Assembly (NCBI RefSeq): GCF_000219805.1
Contig: NC_015759.1
Location: 1,054,001-1,118,000, forward strand
Length of the DNA: 64,000 nt
From: Weissella koreensis KACC 15510
Lineage (GTDB): Bacteria; Bacillota; Bacilli; Lactobacillales; Lactobacillaceae
Direction: 5' to 3'
Part shown: positions 7,934-17,030 of the stretch, piece after piece
Layout: every line of letters starts with the position of its first letter
How positions within the stretch are numbered: the first letter of the stretch is position 1
The notes under the pieces: generated by a model
Databases searched by the model: none
What the model saw: only the letters and a program-made list of their open reading frames with translations
What the model was told of the DNA's origin: nothing
Program-made: the position numbers and the translations under genes

Positions 7934-9496
7934 ATGAACATCACTATGATCATCCTGACAGCGCTTGTCGCAATCGTAATTGGGTATGCTTTTGGACATG
8001 TTTTCACTCGAACTAAGATTGAAAACAGTTTGAAGCAAACCCGACAAACTGCAGAAGATATCACGAATCAAGCACAAGTTGAAGCAAAGGCCTTAAAACA
8101 AAGTGCCATTGTTGAAGCACGTGATGAAAGCCAACAATACCAAGCTAAAATCGAGGGAGAATTACAGGAACGACGTCAAGCCGTTTTGGCCCAAGAGGAA
8201 CGTTTGGTAAGTCGTGAATCTGTCTTAGATCGGAAAGATGCTTCTCTTCAAAAAAGAGAAGAATCAATTTCTGAGAAAGAGAATAAACTTGATCAACAAC
8301 GCCAAAGTGTGAAGGATAAGCAAAATTATGCGGAACAATTGGTGGAAGATCGTGAAGCAAAGCTAGTAGAAGTGGCCGAAATGGATCGCACGGATGCTAA
8401 AGGTTTGATTTTAACAGAAACAAAGGAAGCTTTGGTTTCTGAACGAGCTAAGTTGATTAAGGAAAGTGAACAGGAAGCCGTAATTGAAGCTGATAAAAAG
8501 GCTAAAAGTTTGGTTGTTCAAGCTATTCAACGTTCAGCAGCTGATATGGTTGCTGAATCAACAGTCTCAGTTGTTGCACTTCCAAATGATGATATGAAAG
8601 GTCGTATCATTGGACGAGAAGGCCGTAATATTAGAGCAATTGAAACCCTAACTGGAATTGATTTGATTATTGATGATACTCCAGAAGCGGTTGTGTTGAG
8701 TGGTTATGATCCTGTTCGTCGTGAAATTGCTAAGAGAGCTTTGGAAGCTTTGATTTCTGATGGTCGGATTCATCCGGCTCGGATTGAAGAGATGGTTGAA
8801 AAGGCTCGAAAAGAAATGGACGAACACATTCGGGAAGTTGGAGAACAAACGGTCTTTGACCTAGGTCTTCATAATATTCATCCTGATCTAATTAAAATAA
8901 TTGGACGAATGAATTACCGAACAAGTTACGGACAAAATGTCTTAGTACATTCGATTGAAGTTGCAAAACTAACTGGCTTGTTGGCAGCTGAGTTAGGTGA
9001 AGATATTACGCTTGCTAAGCGCGCAGGATTATTACACGATATTGGTAAGGCGATTGATCATGAGGTGGATGGATCACACGTGGAGTTAGGGGTTGAATTA
9101 ACAACTAAGTATCACGAACGTCCGACTGTTGTGAATGCAATTGCATCACATCATGGGGATGTTGAACCGGAGTCAATTATTGCAGTCTTAGTAGCTGCAT
9201 CAGATTCGATTTCGGCGGCACGTCCAGGTGCTCGTTCCGAGTCATTAGAAAATTACGTTCAACGTTTGCAACAACTTGAAGGAATTGCAAATGGATTTAA
9301 TGGGGTTCAAAAGACCTTTGCAATCCAAGCTGGACGTGAGATTCGAGTGATGGTGGAACCAGCAGCAATTTCAGACGTGGAAGCGACTGTCCTTGCGCGT
9401 GACATTAAGAACCAAATTGAGCATGATCTTGATTATCCGGGACACATTAAGGTTACGGTTATTCGAGAATCTCGTGCGATTGAATATGCCAAGTAA
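7934..9496 (+). CDS. rny: Ribonuclease Y
   Basis: The membrane-anchored endoribonuclease of the Firmicutes RNA degradosome, which starts bulk mRNA decay and processes riboswitch RNAs. The 520-residue length equals the B. subtilis enzyme. An N-terminal helix (about 3-20) is followed by a long charged coiled coil (about 25-195), a KH domain containing [15 protein letters not shown] (about 215-275), and an HD domain with the metal-binding [10 protein letters not shown] (H368-D369) and an ASHHGD downstream. ATG codons occur at 7931 and 7934. AGGAG at 7923-7927 gives better spacing to 7934. It is flanked by terminators and appears monocistronic. Confidence 0.97.
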   Translation: MNITMIILTALVAIVIGYAFGHVFTRTKIENSLKQTRQTAEDITNQAQVEAKALKQSAIVEARDESQQYQAKIEGELQERRQAVLAQEERLVSRESVLDRKDASLQKREESISEKENKLDQQRQSVKDKQNYAEQLVEDREAKLVEVAEMDRTDAKGLILTETKEALVSERAKLIKESEQEAVIEADKKAKSLVVQAIQRSAADMVAESTVSVVALPNDDMKGRIIGREGRNIRAIETLTGIDLIIDDTPEAVVLSGYDPVRREIAKRALEALISDGRIHPARIEEMVEKARKEMDEHIREVGEQTVFDLGLHNIHPDLIKIIGRMNYRTSYGQNVLVHSIEVAKLTGLLAAELGEDITLAKRAGLLHDIGKAIDHEVDGSHVELGVELTTKYHERPTVVNAIASHHGDVEPESIIAVLVAASDSISAARPGARSESLENYVQRLQQLEGIANGFNGVQKTFAIQAGREIRVMVEPAAISDVEATVLARDIKNQIEHDLDYPGHIKVTVIRESRAIEYAK

Positions 9497-9502
9497 AAAA
9501 AT

Positions 9503-9622
9503 GAGAGAGTGAGACAAACTCGTTCAATGTTTTGATTTAACGTTGTTTTCACTTTAGCCTTAAAAGGGTTGAAGTGAAAAGTTGAATAATTAACTTTGAA
9601 CTTTGTCCACTCTCTTTTATTT
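9503..9622 (+). terminator. Very long imperfect hairpin terminator after rny
   Basis: GAGAGTGAGACAAA near 9505 pairs with TTTGTCCACTCTC near 9603, followed by TTTTATTT. Inside this, TTTTCACTT (9546 onward) pairs with GAAGTGAAAA, so almost the whole 120 bases fold as one long arm. The rest of the 9497-9798 gap is AT-rich and shows nothing else I can name apart from presumed promoter DNA for the next gene. Confidence 0.65.
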
Positions 9623-9798
9623 ATGATAAATATAGTATATAATCGTGCAACATATAAATGTTGATTGGATAAATTAACCATAGTAAAATCAATTTAAATT
9701 TTGTCGTAGAGATTAATAATAATTTTTATGGTAAAATCAATTTGTTATTAATTAAATACTTGATTGTGTATTAATTAGGTAAAGGAAGAGGTTGGACT

Positions 9799-11832
9799 GT
9801 GGATGATGATTTGAATAGCAAAAAGCAGAGTATTGGCGCCAAAATGAAAAACAAAAAAAGTTGGCTGATAGGTATTAGCATTGCATTAATAGTACTGATC
9901 GCAGGATCAGGAGCATTCTATTATTATAATCAGACCCAATCCAGCCAAGCTAGACAGTTCGCACGTGAATATACGAAAAATTTTGCGCAGAAAAAGTATA
10001 GCCAGTTATTGAAAAATACTGATAAAAATAGTTTGAAAGCATATGGTCTAACAGATAAAGATCCGTCAGCCAAAATAGAAAAAAGTTTTGATTATTTAGG
10101 TATTAAAAATATTAAAGTCAGTGATGTTAAGACAAATTATAAGGGTGGAAATCGTTTCCAAATGACTTATAATGTTGATTTGAAGACGCCAGCTGGAATG
10201 ATTAAGAATCAGCGTTATGTTGTCAATTTTAAAATTAATAAAAAGCAAGCTACTGTGATTTATAATAGTAATTTGATTTTGCCAGGTTTGGCGAAAGATG
10301 ATCATCTAAATATTGCCAAAGATGGTGGGCAACGTGGCCAAATTTTGGATCGAAATGGTAAAGTTTTGGCGGGTACTAAAATTACCAAAGAATTAAAAAC
10401 TGTACCACAATACTTTTTGAATGAAGATGGTTCAATTAATCAAGATCAAGTTGACGAAGTTGCTAAGAAATACAATGCCACTTCAGATGAAATTACTAAA
10501 GGTATTAATGCTTATAGTAATCATCCAGATTGGGCCTATACAGTTAAAAGCCTTGGTGACGATGATTATCAAAAAGATGACGATGGTGATGGTGCATCAG
10601 TTCAATCAAGTTATGAACGAGAGTATCCTTTGGGCGCTGCAGCTAGTCTCTTGATTGGATACACAAGCACGGCTACGTCCGATGATGTTGCAAAGGATGC
10701 TACTTTAAGTGGCAATGATATTGTAGGACGTGCTGGTTTAGAAAAAGCTTATGACAAACAATTGCGCGGAAAAGAAACTATTAAATATCAAATTTTGAAT
10801 CAAAAAGGTGAAGCAAAAAAGACTTTACTTTATCAAAAGTTTGAAAAAGGGCAAGATATTAAGTTAACAATTGATTCAGATGTTCAAAAGGCAACTTATG
10901 ATGGATTTAATGATGTACCTGGTTCAGCAGTGATTCAGGCACCGAAAACTGGAGATTTACTAGCAGTTGTTTCAACTCCGTCATATGATCCAACAACTTT
11001 AACTTCTAATAATAATGCTGATTATCCATTTATGGCCCGTTTTGCCAAGGGTTACGCACCAGCATCAACCTTTAAACAGGTGTCGGCAGCCATTGGACTA
11101 AGCAAGGGAACTTTGAATCCTGATGAAGTTATTAAAATTGAGGGGACTAAGTGGACGCCATATAATGTTACCCGGGTGAATAGTGATACTGAGGTTAACT
11201 TGAAAACTGCTTTGCAACATTCTGATAATGTTTATTTTGCACAACAAATGTTGAAGGTTGGTCGAGATACATTCCAATCAGAATTGACGGACAAATTCAC
11301 TTTTGGTCGAGATTATAAGTTACCAATTACGATGAAGGTAGCTTCCTTTAGTAATACTGGTAAGTTAGAAGATAATAAACAATTAGCCGATAGTGCTTAT
11401 GGTCAGGCGCAAATGTCAGTTAATCCAATTGAGATGGTCACTATGTTTAATTTCTTAGATAATGATGGTAACATCGTAATGCCAAAATTAATTAAGGATG
11501 ATAAAAAGCCGGTCGTAATTAAAGATGCAGCCAAATCTGATGATGTAAAAACAATTCTTGATGACGAAGTCGGAATTGTTTCTGATGAAGATGGTTATGC
11601 TCATAATCTTTATAATGAAGGGTATAATTTAGCTGCCAAAACTGGAACTGCAGAAACAGGTAATAATAACCAAAACGCATTAGTTTCAATTCACGACCTG
11701 CAAAATAATAAATTTACGGGAATATTTGTAGTTGAAAATTCAGTGGTAAATGGTGAAAATAAGAACCCACAAGCAGATGATGTTGCTAAGAATGCGGTAG
11801 ATTATTTAGAAAATACCTTTGTTAATCAGTAA
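9799..11832 (+). CDS. Class B penicillin-binding protein transpeptidase, PBP3/MecA_N-like
   Basis: A 677-residue peptidoglycan DD-transpeptidase outside the membrane. Domains: cytoplasmic basic N-terminus, one membrane anchor (about 24-42), a MecA_N/NTF2-like domain (about 50-160), a PBP dimerisation domain, and a transpeptidase domain. All three active-site motifs are present: STFK (S423-K426), SDN (S475-N477) and KTGT (K614-T617), so the enzyme should be active and beta-lactam reactive. The start is GTG at 9799, seven bases after AAAGGAAGAGG. The MecA-like N-terminal domain is known from low-affinity PBPs of Gram-positives, but whether this one is low-affinity cannot be read from sequence. 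It is monocistronic with its own terminator. Confidence 0.93.
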   Translation: MDDDLNSKKQSIGAKMKNKKSWLIGISIALIVLIAGSGAFYYYNQTQSSQARQFAREYTKNFAQKKYSQLLKNTDKNSLKAYGLTDKDPSAKIEKSFDYLGIKNIKVSDVKTNYKGGNRFQMTYNVDLKTPAGMIKNQRYVVNFKINKKQATVIYNSNLILPGLAKDDHLNIAKDGGQRGQILDRNGKVLAGTKITKELKTVPQYFLNEDGSINQDQVDEVAKKYNATSDEITKGINAYSNHPDWAYTVKSLGDDDYQKDDDGDGASVQSSYEREYPLGAAASLLIGYTSTATSDDVAKDATLSGNDIVGRAGLEKAYDKQLRGKETIKYQILNQKGEAKKTLLYQKFEKGQDIKLTIDSDVQKATYDGFNDVPGSAVIQAPKTGDLLAVVSTPSYDPTTLTSNNNADYPFMARFAKGYAPASTFKQVSAAIGLSKGTLNPDEVIKIEGTKWTPYNVTRVNSDTEVNLKTALQHSDNVYFAQQMLKVGRDTFQSELTDKFTFGRDYKLPITMKVASFSNTGKLEDNKQLADSAYGQAQMSVNPIEMVTMFNFLDNDGNIVMPKLIKDDKKPVVIKDAAKSDDVKTILDDEVGIVSDEDGYAHNLYNEGYNLAAKTGTAETGNNNQNALVSIHDLQNNKFTGIFVVENSVVNGENKNPQADDVAKNAVDYLENTFVNQ

Positions 11833-11840
11833 TATTAAAA

Positions 11841-11878
11841 CAACGCGGACAATTTAATTAGTTCGGGTTGTTTTTTTG
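11841..11878 (+). terminator. Terminator of the PBP gene
   Basis: CAACGCGGAC pairs imperfectly with GTTCGGGTTG, followed by a T7 tract. Confidence 0.75.
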
Positions 11879-11907
11879 TGTTTAAATCGGCTATAATGAA
11901 GTAGTAC

Positions 11908-12265
11908 GGGGTCGTTCCGGAATCGACTGGTGCTGTTTGAGCTAATGCTGCGTTTAGGGGTTGTGGCCCTATAATCCACTCAGACGAATTAACTGCAAAA
12001 AATTCAAACAACTTGGCTTTCGCTGCTTAAAAACCAGTGAACCAAACTAACACGATTGGTGGCCATCCAGTTTAGTTAGTCATAATAATTATGGCCTGCG
12101 CATAACGCTCCCATCTGAAGCTGTTATGAAGAGGATAATCAGATTAGCCTAAAGGATCGCCGGGTTAATTGGCGTGCCAAGGGCGAATTTTAAATTAATT
12201 AACTATGAACGTAGATGTATTAGTATCAAGGTATTAGGACAGGGGTTCAACTCCCCTCGGCTCCA
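11908..12265 (+). ncRNA. ssrA: Transfer-messenger RNA (tmRNA)
   Basis: The tRNA-like ends pair GGGGTCG (11908-11914) with CGGCTCC (12258-12264), followed by discriminator A. The 3' T arm is GGTTCAACTCCCC-like. The resume codon is GCA at 11995 and the tag reads A-K-N-S-N-N-L-A-F-A-A then TAA (11995-12030). tmRNA rescues stalled ribosomes and marks the unfinished protein for proteolysis. A TATAAT lies at 11892-11897. The 3' CCA is not encoded. Confidence 0.96.
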
Positions 12266-12279
12266 TAATATAAAAAGGT

Positions 12280-12330
12280 AAACCTCATTGTATCAACATA
12301 TTCGTTGGTGTGGTGGGGTTTGTTTTTGTT
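12280..12330 (+). terminator. Terminator of tmRNA
   Basis: AAACCTCATTGTATCAAC pairs with GTTGGTGTGGTGGGGTTT through an 18-bp stem rich in G-T wobbles, then GTTTTTGTT. Confidence 0.85.
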
Positions 12331-12451
12331 ATTTATCCTAAATTAATCTAATATAGATAAGTTTATATTTTTAAAAGGTTCATTATAATAAGTATTAACA
12401 GGTTTATGGTCTTATCTCTAAATTTAATTTTTTGAAATGAGGATTTGAAAT

Positions 12452-12883
12452 ATGTCAGTTAAAATTGGTAGTGATGAGCATATAACAGGAATATTTAGAT
12501 TGATTACAGAATTAGAACAGAATGAATTTAATTTTAATCAATTTAAAAATGAAATAAAAAAACAATATAATAATGATAATTATTGTTGTCTGATTTATGA
12601 ATTTGAAAATAAGGTAGTAGGTATGATCAATCTTAGATTGGAATATCAATTACATCATGGAAATAAAATAGCAGAAATATTGGAATTTATCATATCAGAT
12701 AAATATAGAAATATGGGATTTGGTACAGAGTTATTCAATGAAGCTTGTGAATATGCTCTAAATAACAATTGTGTTGAAATAGAAGTGGCTAGTAATGTAG
12801 TAAGAGTTAAAGCTCACCAATTTTATGAAAATAAGGGAATGAGTAGAACTCACTTTAGGTTTAATAAAAAAATATCTTTATAA
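12452..12883 (+). CDS. GNAT family N-acetyltransferase
   Basis: A 143-residue single-domain acetyltransferase. Motif A is visible as ISDKYRNMGFGTELF (the acetyl-CoA binding R/Q-x-x-G-x-G/A pattern), followed by a helix ending in NNCVEIEVASN and the motif B segment ANQFYENKGM-like (here AHQFYENKGM). The acceptor substrate cannot be told. Base composition is clearly more AT-rich than neighbours and the gene uses AGA and ATA codons freely, which suggests recent acquisition. It is alone between the tmRNA terminator and its own terminator. Confidence 0.88.
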   Translation: MSVKIGSDEHITGIFRLITELEQNEFNFNQFKNEIKKQYNNDNYCCLIYEFENKVVGMINLRLEYQLHHGNKIAEILEFIISDKYRNMGFGTELFNEACEYALNNNCVEIEVASNVVRVKAHQFYENKGMSRTHFRFNKKISL

Positions 12884-12889
12884 AAGAAT

Positions 12890-12923
12890 AAAAAACGTCC
12901 TATATTTTTAGGACGTTTTTTTT
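12890..12923 (+). terminator. Terminator of the GNAT gene
   Basis: AAAACGTCCTA pairs with TAGGACGTTTT, followed by eight T. Confidence 0.92.
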
Positions 12924-13262
12924 ATTTAATTACTTATTCTTGAATTGCTTGATCGTAATTTTTAAATGTCATACTGAAAAATTATGTATTCCTTCTTTAT
13001 TATTCAATGTAGTCTAAGAAGGTTAAACATCAGAAATTAAAACTGTCATTTTTTAAATATAGAAAAGGTCGATGATATTCTTTTAGTATAATTTGGATGA
13101 CTTACTTTAATTTATAAAAATATCTTTGTTTGAGTATATAATTTTATAAGATATAGTTCAGTTTTATTAAAGATCATATGTTATATTTTATCTATTAATA
13201 AATACCTGTTTAATCAATTATCTACTATGGAATAATTAAAAAATACGACAGGAGCTGCATAT
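12924..13262. other. AT-rich intergenic stretch without a recognisable gene
   Basis: About 340 bases, very AT-rich on both strands, with only short open frames lacking ribosome binding sites. It must contain the promoter of the NUDIX gene, but no box pair stands out. Confidence 0.6.
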
Positions 13263-13883
13263 ATGGTGAATTTCGATGAATTGAAGCGAGTCAGACGCAT
13301 TTTAACAATTGCTCGAACTGGGTTAGCTTATACAAAAGACACATTTGATCGGGAACGATTGCGTGAAATTGAGAAAATTTCTATCAGTCTTTTAGCACAA
13401 ATAAGTCATTATACAATTGATGAAATTAAACAACAGATCATTCTAGAACCGGGATATATTACGCCAAAGATTGATGTGCGTGTCTTTATTCAAAACGATC
13501 AACAAAAAGTTTTATTAGTTCAAGACATCAAGACTAAGCAGTGGTCCTTGCCAGGAGGCTTTGCTGAGGTTGGTATGTCACCCATTGAAAATGCGCAACG
13601 TGAAGTACTAGAAGAAACGGGGGTTAATGCTGAAATTATTAATTTAAAAGGTGTTTTTGATACTGATCAGTCCAAATTAGGTAAACAATTGACACAATAT
13701 TATAAATTAATTTTTGAAGGTAAAATTATTGATGAGGGGACTTTTAAATCTAATTATGAAACATCTGATGTTTGTTATTTTTCCTTGGATCAATTACCTG
13801 AATTGTCTCTACCAAGAACTACTGCAGAACAAATATTTAAAATTAGTGAAATGATTAAGAGAAATCGTGTTTATATTGAATAA
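13263..13883 (+). CDS. NUDIX hydrolase with Nudix_N domain
   Basis: A 206-residue hydrolase. The N-terminal helical region (about 1-65) resembles the Nudix_N domain of Gram-positive nucleoside-diphosphate hydrolases. The NUDIX box follows as GGFAEVGMSPIENAQREV then LEETGV, with all glutamates of the GX5EX7REUXEEXGU pattern. Such enzymes cleave nucleoside diphosphates linked to another moiety, often ADP-ribose, but the exact substrate is unknown. The start ATG follows AGGAG. It stands alone and no terminator is obvious before the next gene. Confidence 0.9.
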   Translation: MVNFDELKRVRRILTIARTGLAYTKDTFDRERLREIEKISISLLAQISHYTIDEIKQQIILEPGYITPKIDVRVFIQNDQQKVLLVQDIKTKQWSLPGGFAEVGMSPIENAQREVLEETGVNAEIINLKGVFDTDQSKLGKQLTQYYKLIFEGKIIDEGTFKSNYETSDVCYFSLDQLPELSLPRTTAEQIFKISEMIKRNRVYIE

Positions 13884-13998
13884 TTAAAATTTTATTATTT
13901 TAGGAAATAGCTGGATTAAAATAATTCTAAAAATAAATATAAAGTAAGAACTACGTTAATATGTCTTCTTTGAAATTATTTGGATGGAGAAAGATAAA

Positions 13999-14547
13999 AT
14001 GGCAATGATTTATTTAAGAAAAGCCACTTTAGCTGATTTAGATCAAATTGATTATCTAATTAAAGATGCTAAAAAATTACTGGCTGCGGATGGAATCCCT
14101 CAATGGCAAGGGGATTATCCACAAAAAACGGATATATTGGCTGACTTAGAACAAGGAATGACCTATTTATTGATTGTTGACCAACAAATTTTGGGAACAG
14201 CCACGCTTATGACGATACCGGAACCTAATTATCAAAATATTTATCACGGTGGTTGGCGAACATCTGACCAACATTATGCTACAATTCATCGGATTGCTAT
14301 TAAAAGTGACCAAACTGGACAACATCTAAGTGATTTCATATTTAGTAATTTACTTAGTGAGGCAATACAATTAGGATTTAAAGAAATTAGAATTGATACG
14401 CATCGTCAGAATTTAAGAATGCAACATGTTCTAGAAAAAATAGGTTTTGAATATAGAGGTATTGTATATATGGATTCGAATCCTGCGGATAGAAGAAATG
14501 CATATCAATTATTTTTAGATAAAAAAATTGATTATTTAAGTAAATAA
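13999..14547 (+). CDS. GNAT family N-acetyltransferase
   Basis: A 182-residue acetyltransferase. It has the typical N-terminal RKATLADLDQIDYLI strand-helix, a central region ending in IHRIAIKSDQTGQHLSDFIF (acetyl-CoA motif A, Q-T-G-Q-H-L), RIDTHRQNLRMQHVLEKIGF (motif B) and GIVYMDSNPADRRNAYQL. This layout matches ribosomal-protein-alanine-type or related acetyltransferases of lactobacilli, but the target is unknown. An in-frame ATG at 13984 exists, but GGAG at 13986-13989 sits correctly for 13999. Confidence 0.88.
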   Translation: MAMIYLRKATLADLDQIDYLIKDAKKLLAADGIPQWQGDYPQKTDILADLEQGMTYLLIVDQQILGTATLMTIPEPNYQNIYHGGWRTSDQHYATIHRIAIKSDQTGQHLSDFIFSNLLSEAIQLGFKEIRIDTHRQNLRMQHVLEKIGFEYRGIVYMDSNPADRRNAYQLFLDKKIDYLSK

Positions 14548-14584
14548 ATGGATATTAATATGTTATTATATTATTAATTAATCG

Positions 14585-14652
14585 ACACCACCGGGTGTTT
14601 AGGGACTGAGTAAACTCATTAGGTCATAGAAGAGTTTACCGGCCCTTTTTTT
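14585..14652 (+). promoter_or_regulatory. Candidate guanidine riboswitch with terminator, upstream of sugE
   Basis: Hairpin P1 ACACC-ACCG-GGTGT (14585-14598) is followed by a small hairpin TGAG-TAAA-CTCA (14607-14618) and a terminator (TAAACTC 14611-14617 with GAGTTTA 14632-14638, outer GGG/CCC, then seven T). The P1 loop contains CCGG (14591-14594), which can pair with the self-complementary CCGG in the terminator 3' arm (14639-14642). That pairing would break the terminator, giving an ON switch. The downstream gene is a SugE/Gdx exporter, a regular target of guanidine riboswitches. The class (possibly guanidine-IV/mepA) is a guess. Confidence 0.62.
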
Positions 14653-14676
14653 GTAATTTTAAAGGAGGATGTAAAT

Positions 14677-14997
14677 ATGACGTGGGTATATTTAATTTTA
14701 GGCGGATTATTTGAAGTGGTATGGGCGACCACAATGAAATTAAGCCAAGGCTTTTCAAACTTGGGGTATAGTTTACTGACTATAATGGGGATGATTTTTA
14801 GTTTTGGTTTTCTAGCTCTTGCAGTGAAGCATCTTCCTCTCAGTATTGGATATCCTGTTTGGACTGGAATTGGGGCAGTTGGATCAATTTTGGTAGGATT
14901 ATTTTTATTTAAAGATCAGATTAATCCGTTAACCTGGTTTTTTATCGCATTACTGATTATTGGAATAATTGGAATTAAAGTCACAAGTGGGCATTAA
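14677..14997 (+). CDS. sugE: Small multidrug resistance exporter, SugE/Gdx guanidinium type
   Basis: A 106-residue four-helix SMR protein working as an antiparallel dimer in the membrane. The N-terminal GGLFEVVWATTMKLSQGF carries the essential membrane glutamate (E13) in the Gdx/SugE context, and the later IGYPVWTGIGAVGS block matches the subgroup that exports guanidinium in exchange for protons rather than broad quaternary ammonium drugs. AAAGGAGG gives a strong ribosome binding site. The leader carries a terminator-type riboswitch candidate. A MarR regulator follows 69 bases downstream. Confidence 0.92.
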   Translation: MTWVYLILGGLFEVVWATTMKLSQGFSNLGYSLLTIMGMIFSFGFLALAVKHLPLSIGYPVWTGIGAVGSILVGLFLFKDQINPLTWFFIALLIIGIIGIKVTSGH

Positions 14998-15066
14998 TGT
15001 TTTTGGTTGTATTTGCAACTAAAATCAAGTAAAATTAAATTAAGCATGAGTAGGAGGTGGTTACAT

Positions 15067-15522
15067 TTGGATCAAACATTTTTAAGACGGATTGGTACAA
15101 TTGCTCGGGCGCTAGATTCAATCAGTAATATTGAATTTAAAGAAATTGACTTAGCCCGAGGACAATATCTATATTTGAGCCGAATTACGGAAAATCCTGG
15201 GATTACCCAGATGCAGTTGTCAGAATTGCTGTGTGTAGATAAAACAACCACTAATCGTGCAATTAATCGTTTAGTAGAACGAGAAATTATTGTGAAACAG
15301 ACCGATCCAATCAATCGTAAAAACCAACGGCTTTATAGTTCAAAAAAAGGGCAGATATTGTATGAAACGTTGAGTCGTGAGAGCGATTATTCAACTCAAG
15401 TGGCCCTTCAAGGCTTAAAACCAGATGAGGTTGAGCAAATAAATGTTTTATTGGATAAAGTCACACAAAATGTGGTGCAGGATTGGAAAAGTGTAAAAAA
15501 AGGAAAAGTAAGATTGTATTGA
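15067..15522 (+). CDS. MarR family transcriptional regulator
   Basis: A 151-residue winged-helix regulator. The recognition region QMQLSELLCVDKTTTNRAI is followed by the wing REIIVKQTDPINRKNQRLY, and a long C-terminal helix serves dimerisation. I chose the TTG at 15067 because AGGAGGTGG (15052-15060) sits six bases before it. An ATG at 15046 lacks a site and overlaps it. The gene lies between sugE and an acetyltransferase and ends nine bases before the latter, so it probably controls and is co-transcribed with the downstream genes. Confidence 0.9.
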   Translation: MDQTFLRRIGTIARALDSISNIEFKEIDLARGQYLYLSRITENPGITQMQLSELLCVDKTTTNRAINRLVEREIIVKQTDPINRKNQRLYSSKKGQILYETLSRESDYSTQVALQGLKPDEVEQINVLLDKVTQNVVQDWKSVKKGKVRLY

Positions 15523-15531
15523 GGGGGCTCA

Positions 15532-16059
15532 ATGGAACGAAAAATTAAACCAGTTTATTTAACAGATGTTAAATCTTTACAACAGCTTAGTCGAGAAACA
15601 TTTGCTGAAACGTTTGGCCCATATAATTCTGCTGAAGACATGGAACGTTATCTAGCGACGGCATATCAGTTAGATCAGTTGCGGTATGAAATTGAAGATG
15701 GACAAAGTCAGTTTTTCTTTATTTATTTAGATGAGCACTTAGCAGGCTATTTAAAATTGAATTTTGGCGATGCTCAGTCGGAGATTAGTGATGAAGATAG
15801 CATGGAAATTGAACGAATTTACGTAAAACAAAATTTTCATAAACTTGCTTTGGGTAAAAATTTAATGCAACATGCTTTGAATATTGCACGTCAAGCTGTT
15901 AAAAAATATGTATGGCTAGGAGTTTGGGAAAATAATCAACGAGCGTTAAAGTTTTATGAAGGACAAGGCTTTGTCCCGTTTAGTGAACATGTCTTTGATT
16001 TAGGTAGCAGTTCGCAACGCGATCTTCTACTAAAATATAATTTAAAGGGAGTTAAATAA
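15532..16059 (+). CDS. GNAT acetyltransferase, PaiA/spermidine-acetyltransferase-like
   Basis: A 175-residue acetyltransferase with the opening LQQLSRETFAETFG and DMERYLATAYQ typical of the PaiA-like subgroup. Motif A is IERIYVKQNFHKLALGKNLM, and motif B is WLGVWENNQRALKFYEGQGF. PaiA-like enzymes acetylate polyamines or small amines, so activity on a polyamine is possible but unproven. GAGGGGG precedes the ATG. The previous MarR gene ends nine bases upstream and the next gene begins one base after its stop, so the three form an operon. Confidence 0.9.
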   Translation: MERKIKPVYLTDVKSLQQLSRETFAETFGPYNSAEDMERYLATAYQLDQLRYEIEDGQSQFFFIYLDEHLAGYLKLNFGDAQSEISDEDSMEIERIYVKQNFHKLALGKNLMQHALNIARQAVKKYVWLGVWENNQRALKFYEGQGFVPFSEHVFDLGSSSQRDLLLKYNLKGVK

Positions 16060-16060
16060 T

Positions 16061-16756
16061 ATGCAACCATTAGTTATTGATAATGAATTTTTTGATATTT
16101 TCCCCGAGGCAAATATTTTTGCTTTAGTAGTAAAGGGAATCGACAATCACGCATCTGACGAACGTGAGGAACATAACCAACAATTATTAGATGAAGCGAT
16201 GAAGATGTCAAAATCTTTTTTAACTGAAGAAGACTTTAAAGATAATCAAGTGATTCAAGAATGGCGACAAGCATTTACTAGCTTTAAAAAGAAGAAGGGG
16301 GCACGTTCGTCCATTGAAGCTTTATTAAAACGTGTAAATCAAGGGAAACAATTGACTCCAATTAATCCATTAGTTGATATTTATAATAGTGTTTCATTAG
16401 AATATGGGGTGCCATGTGGTGGCGAAGATTTGCACGCAGTTCAAGTTCCTATGCATCTTGGATTAGCTAAAGGTGGCGAAGATTTTATTCCTGTTGGAGC
16501 GGATGAATCAGAACCAGCGTTACCTGAAGAATTGATTTATTATGATTCTGAAGGAGCAATTTGTCGTTCGCTAAACTGGCGTGATGCACAACGGACCATG
16601 TTAACTGAAGATACTCAAGATGCTATTTTAATTATTGAAGGTATTACGGAGCAACAAAAAGAACGTGGAGCAAAAGCAATTCTAGAATTACAAAATCGAA
16701 TTGAAAATGAATTAGGTGTTAAGGGTGAAACATTTACGATTACGGCTAATCAATAA
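16061..16756 (+). CDS. B3/B4 domain protein (tRNA-editing-like domain)
   Basis: A 231-residue stand-alone B3/B4 domain, the fold found in the editing half of phenylalanyl-tRNA synthetase beta. Visible conserved parts are INPLVDIYNSVSLEYGVPCGGEDL and the later GAICRSLNWRDAQRT with an acidic LILIIEG-type strand. Free-standing members are common in lactobacilli. They may clear misacylated tRNA or bind amino acids, but the function is not settled. It is third in the marR-gnat operon. Confidence 0.85.
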   Translation: MQPLVIDNEFFDIFPEANIFALVVKGIDNHASDEREEHNQQLLDEAMKMSKSFLTEEDFKDNQVIQEWRQAFTSFKKKKGARSSIEALLKRVNQGKQLTPINPLVDIYNSVSLEYGVPCGGEDLHAVQVPMHLGLAKGGEDFIPVGADESEPALPEELIYYDSEGAICRSLNWRDAQRTMLTEDTQDAILIIEGITEQQKERGAKAILELQNRIENELGVKGETFTITANQ

Positions 16757-16848
16757 TGATTAACAAGATTTAAACTAAATGATGGAAAAGCCTTGCTAAT
16801 AATAAATTCATCTTTTATAATGAGAGCAATTGAATAATACCGAATGTT

Positions 16849-16957
16849 TAGTATAATCGTTGGAGAATGGCCAACGAGTTCCTACCTGCACCGAAACGCA
16901 GACTACTAGATGAAGCTTTTTGGCGCGCCCATTCATTTTTGTTTGGGTGCGTTTTTG
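16849..16957 (+). promoter_or_regulatory. Guanine (purine) riboswitch with terminator
   Basis: P1 is TAGTA (16849-16853) with TACTA (16904-16908). P2 is TCGTTGG/CCAACGA, with loop L2 AGAATGG. P3 is CTGC/GCAG with L3 ACCGAAAC, which keeps the GG-CC kissing-loop contact. The ligand-discriminating base in GACTAC is C (equivalent of C74), as in guanine or hypoxanthine sensors. The junction reads GTTCCTACC instead of GTTTCTACC. The terminator is CGCGCCCA (16924-16931) with TGGGTGCG (16944-16951) and five T, so purine should switch transcription off. Confidence 0.93.
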
Positions 16958-17030
16958 TATTCGCTTTTTAAGCTGTTAATTCATAATTTGGCATAACTTA
17001 TGTTGTATTGAATTGATAGGAGTGTTTGCA

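Noticed and set aside
12890..12923. Insertion-sequence inverted repeat next to the GNAT gene
   Set aside because: The structure is an ordinary GC-stem terminator with a T-tract and has no partner repeat or transposase.
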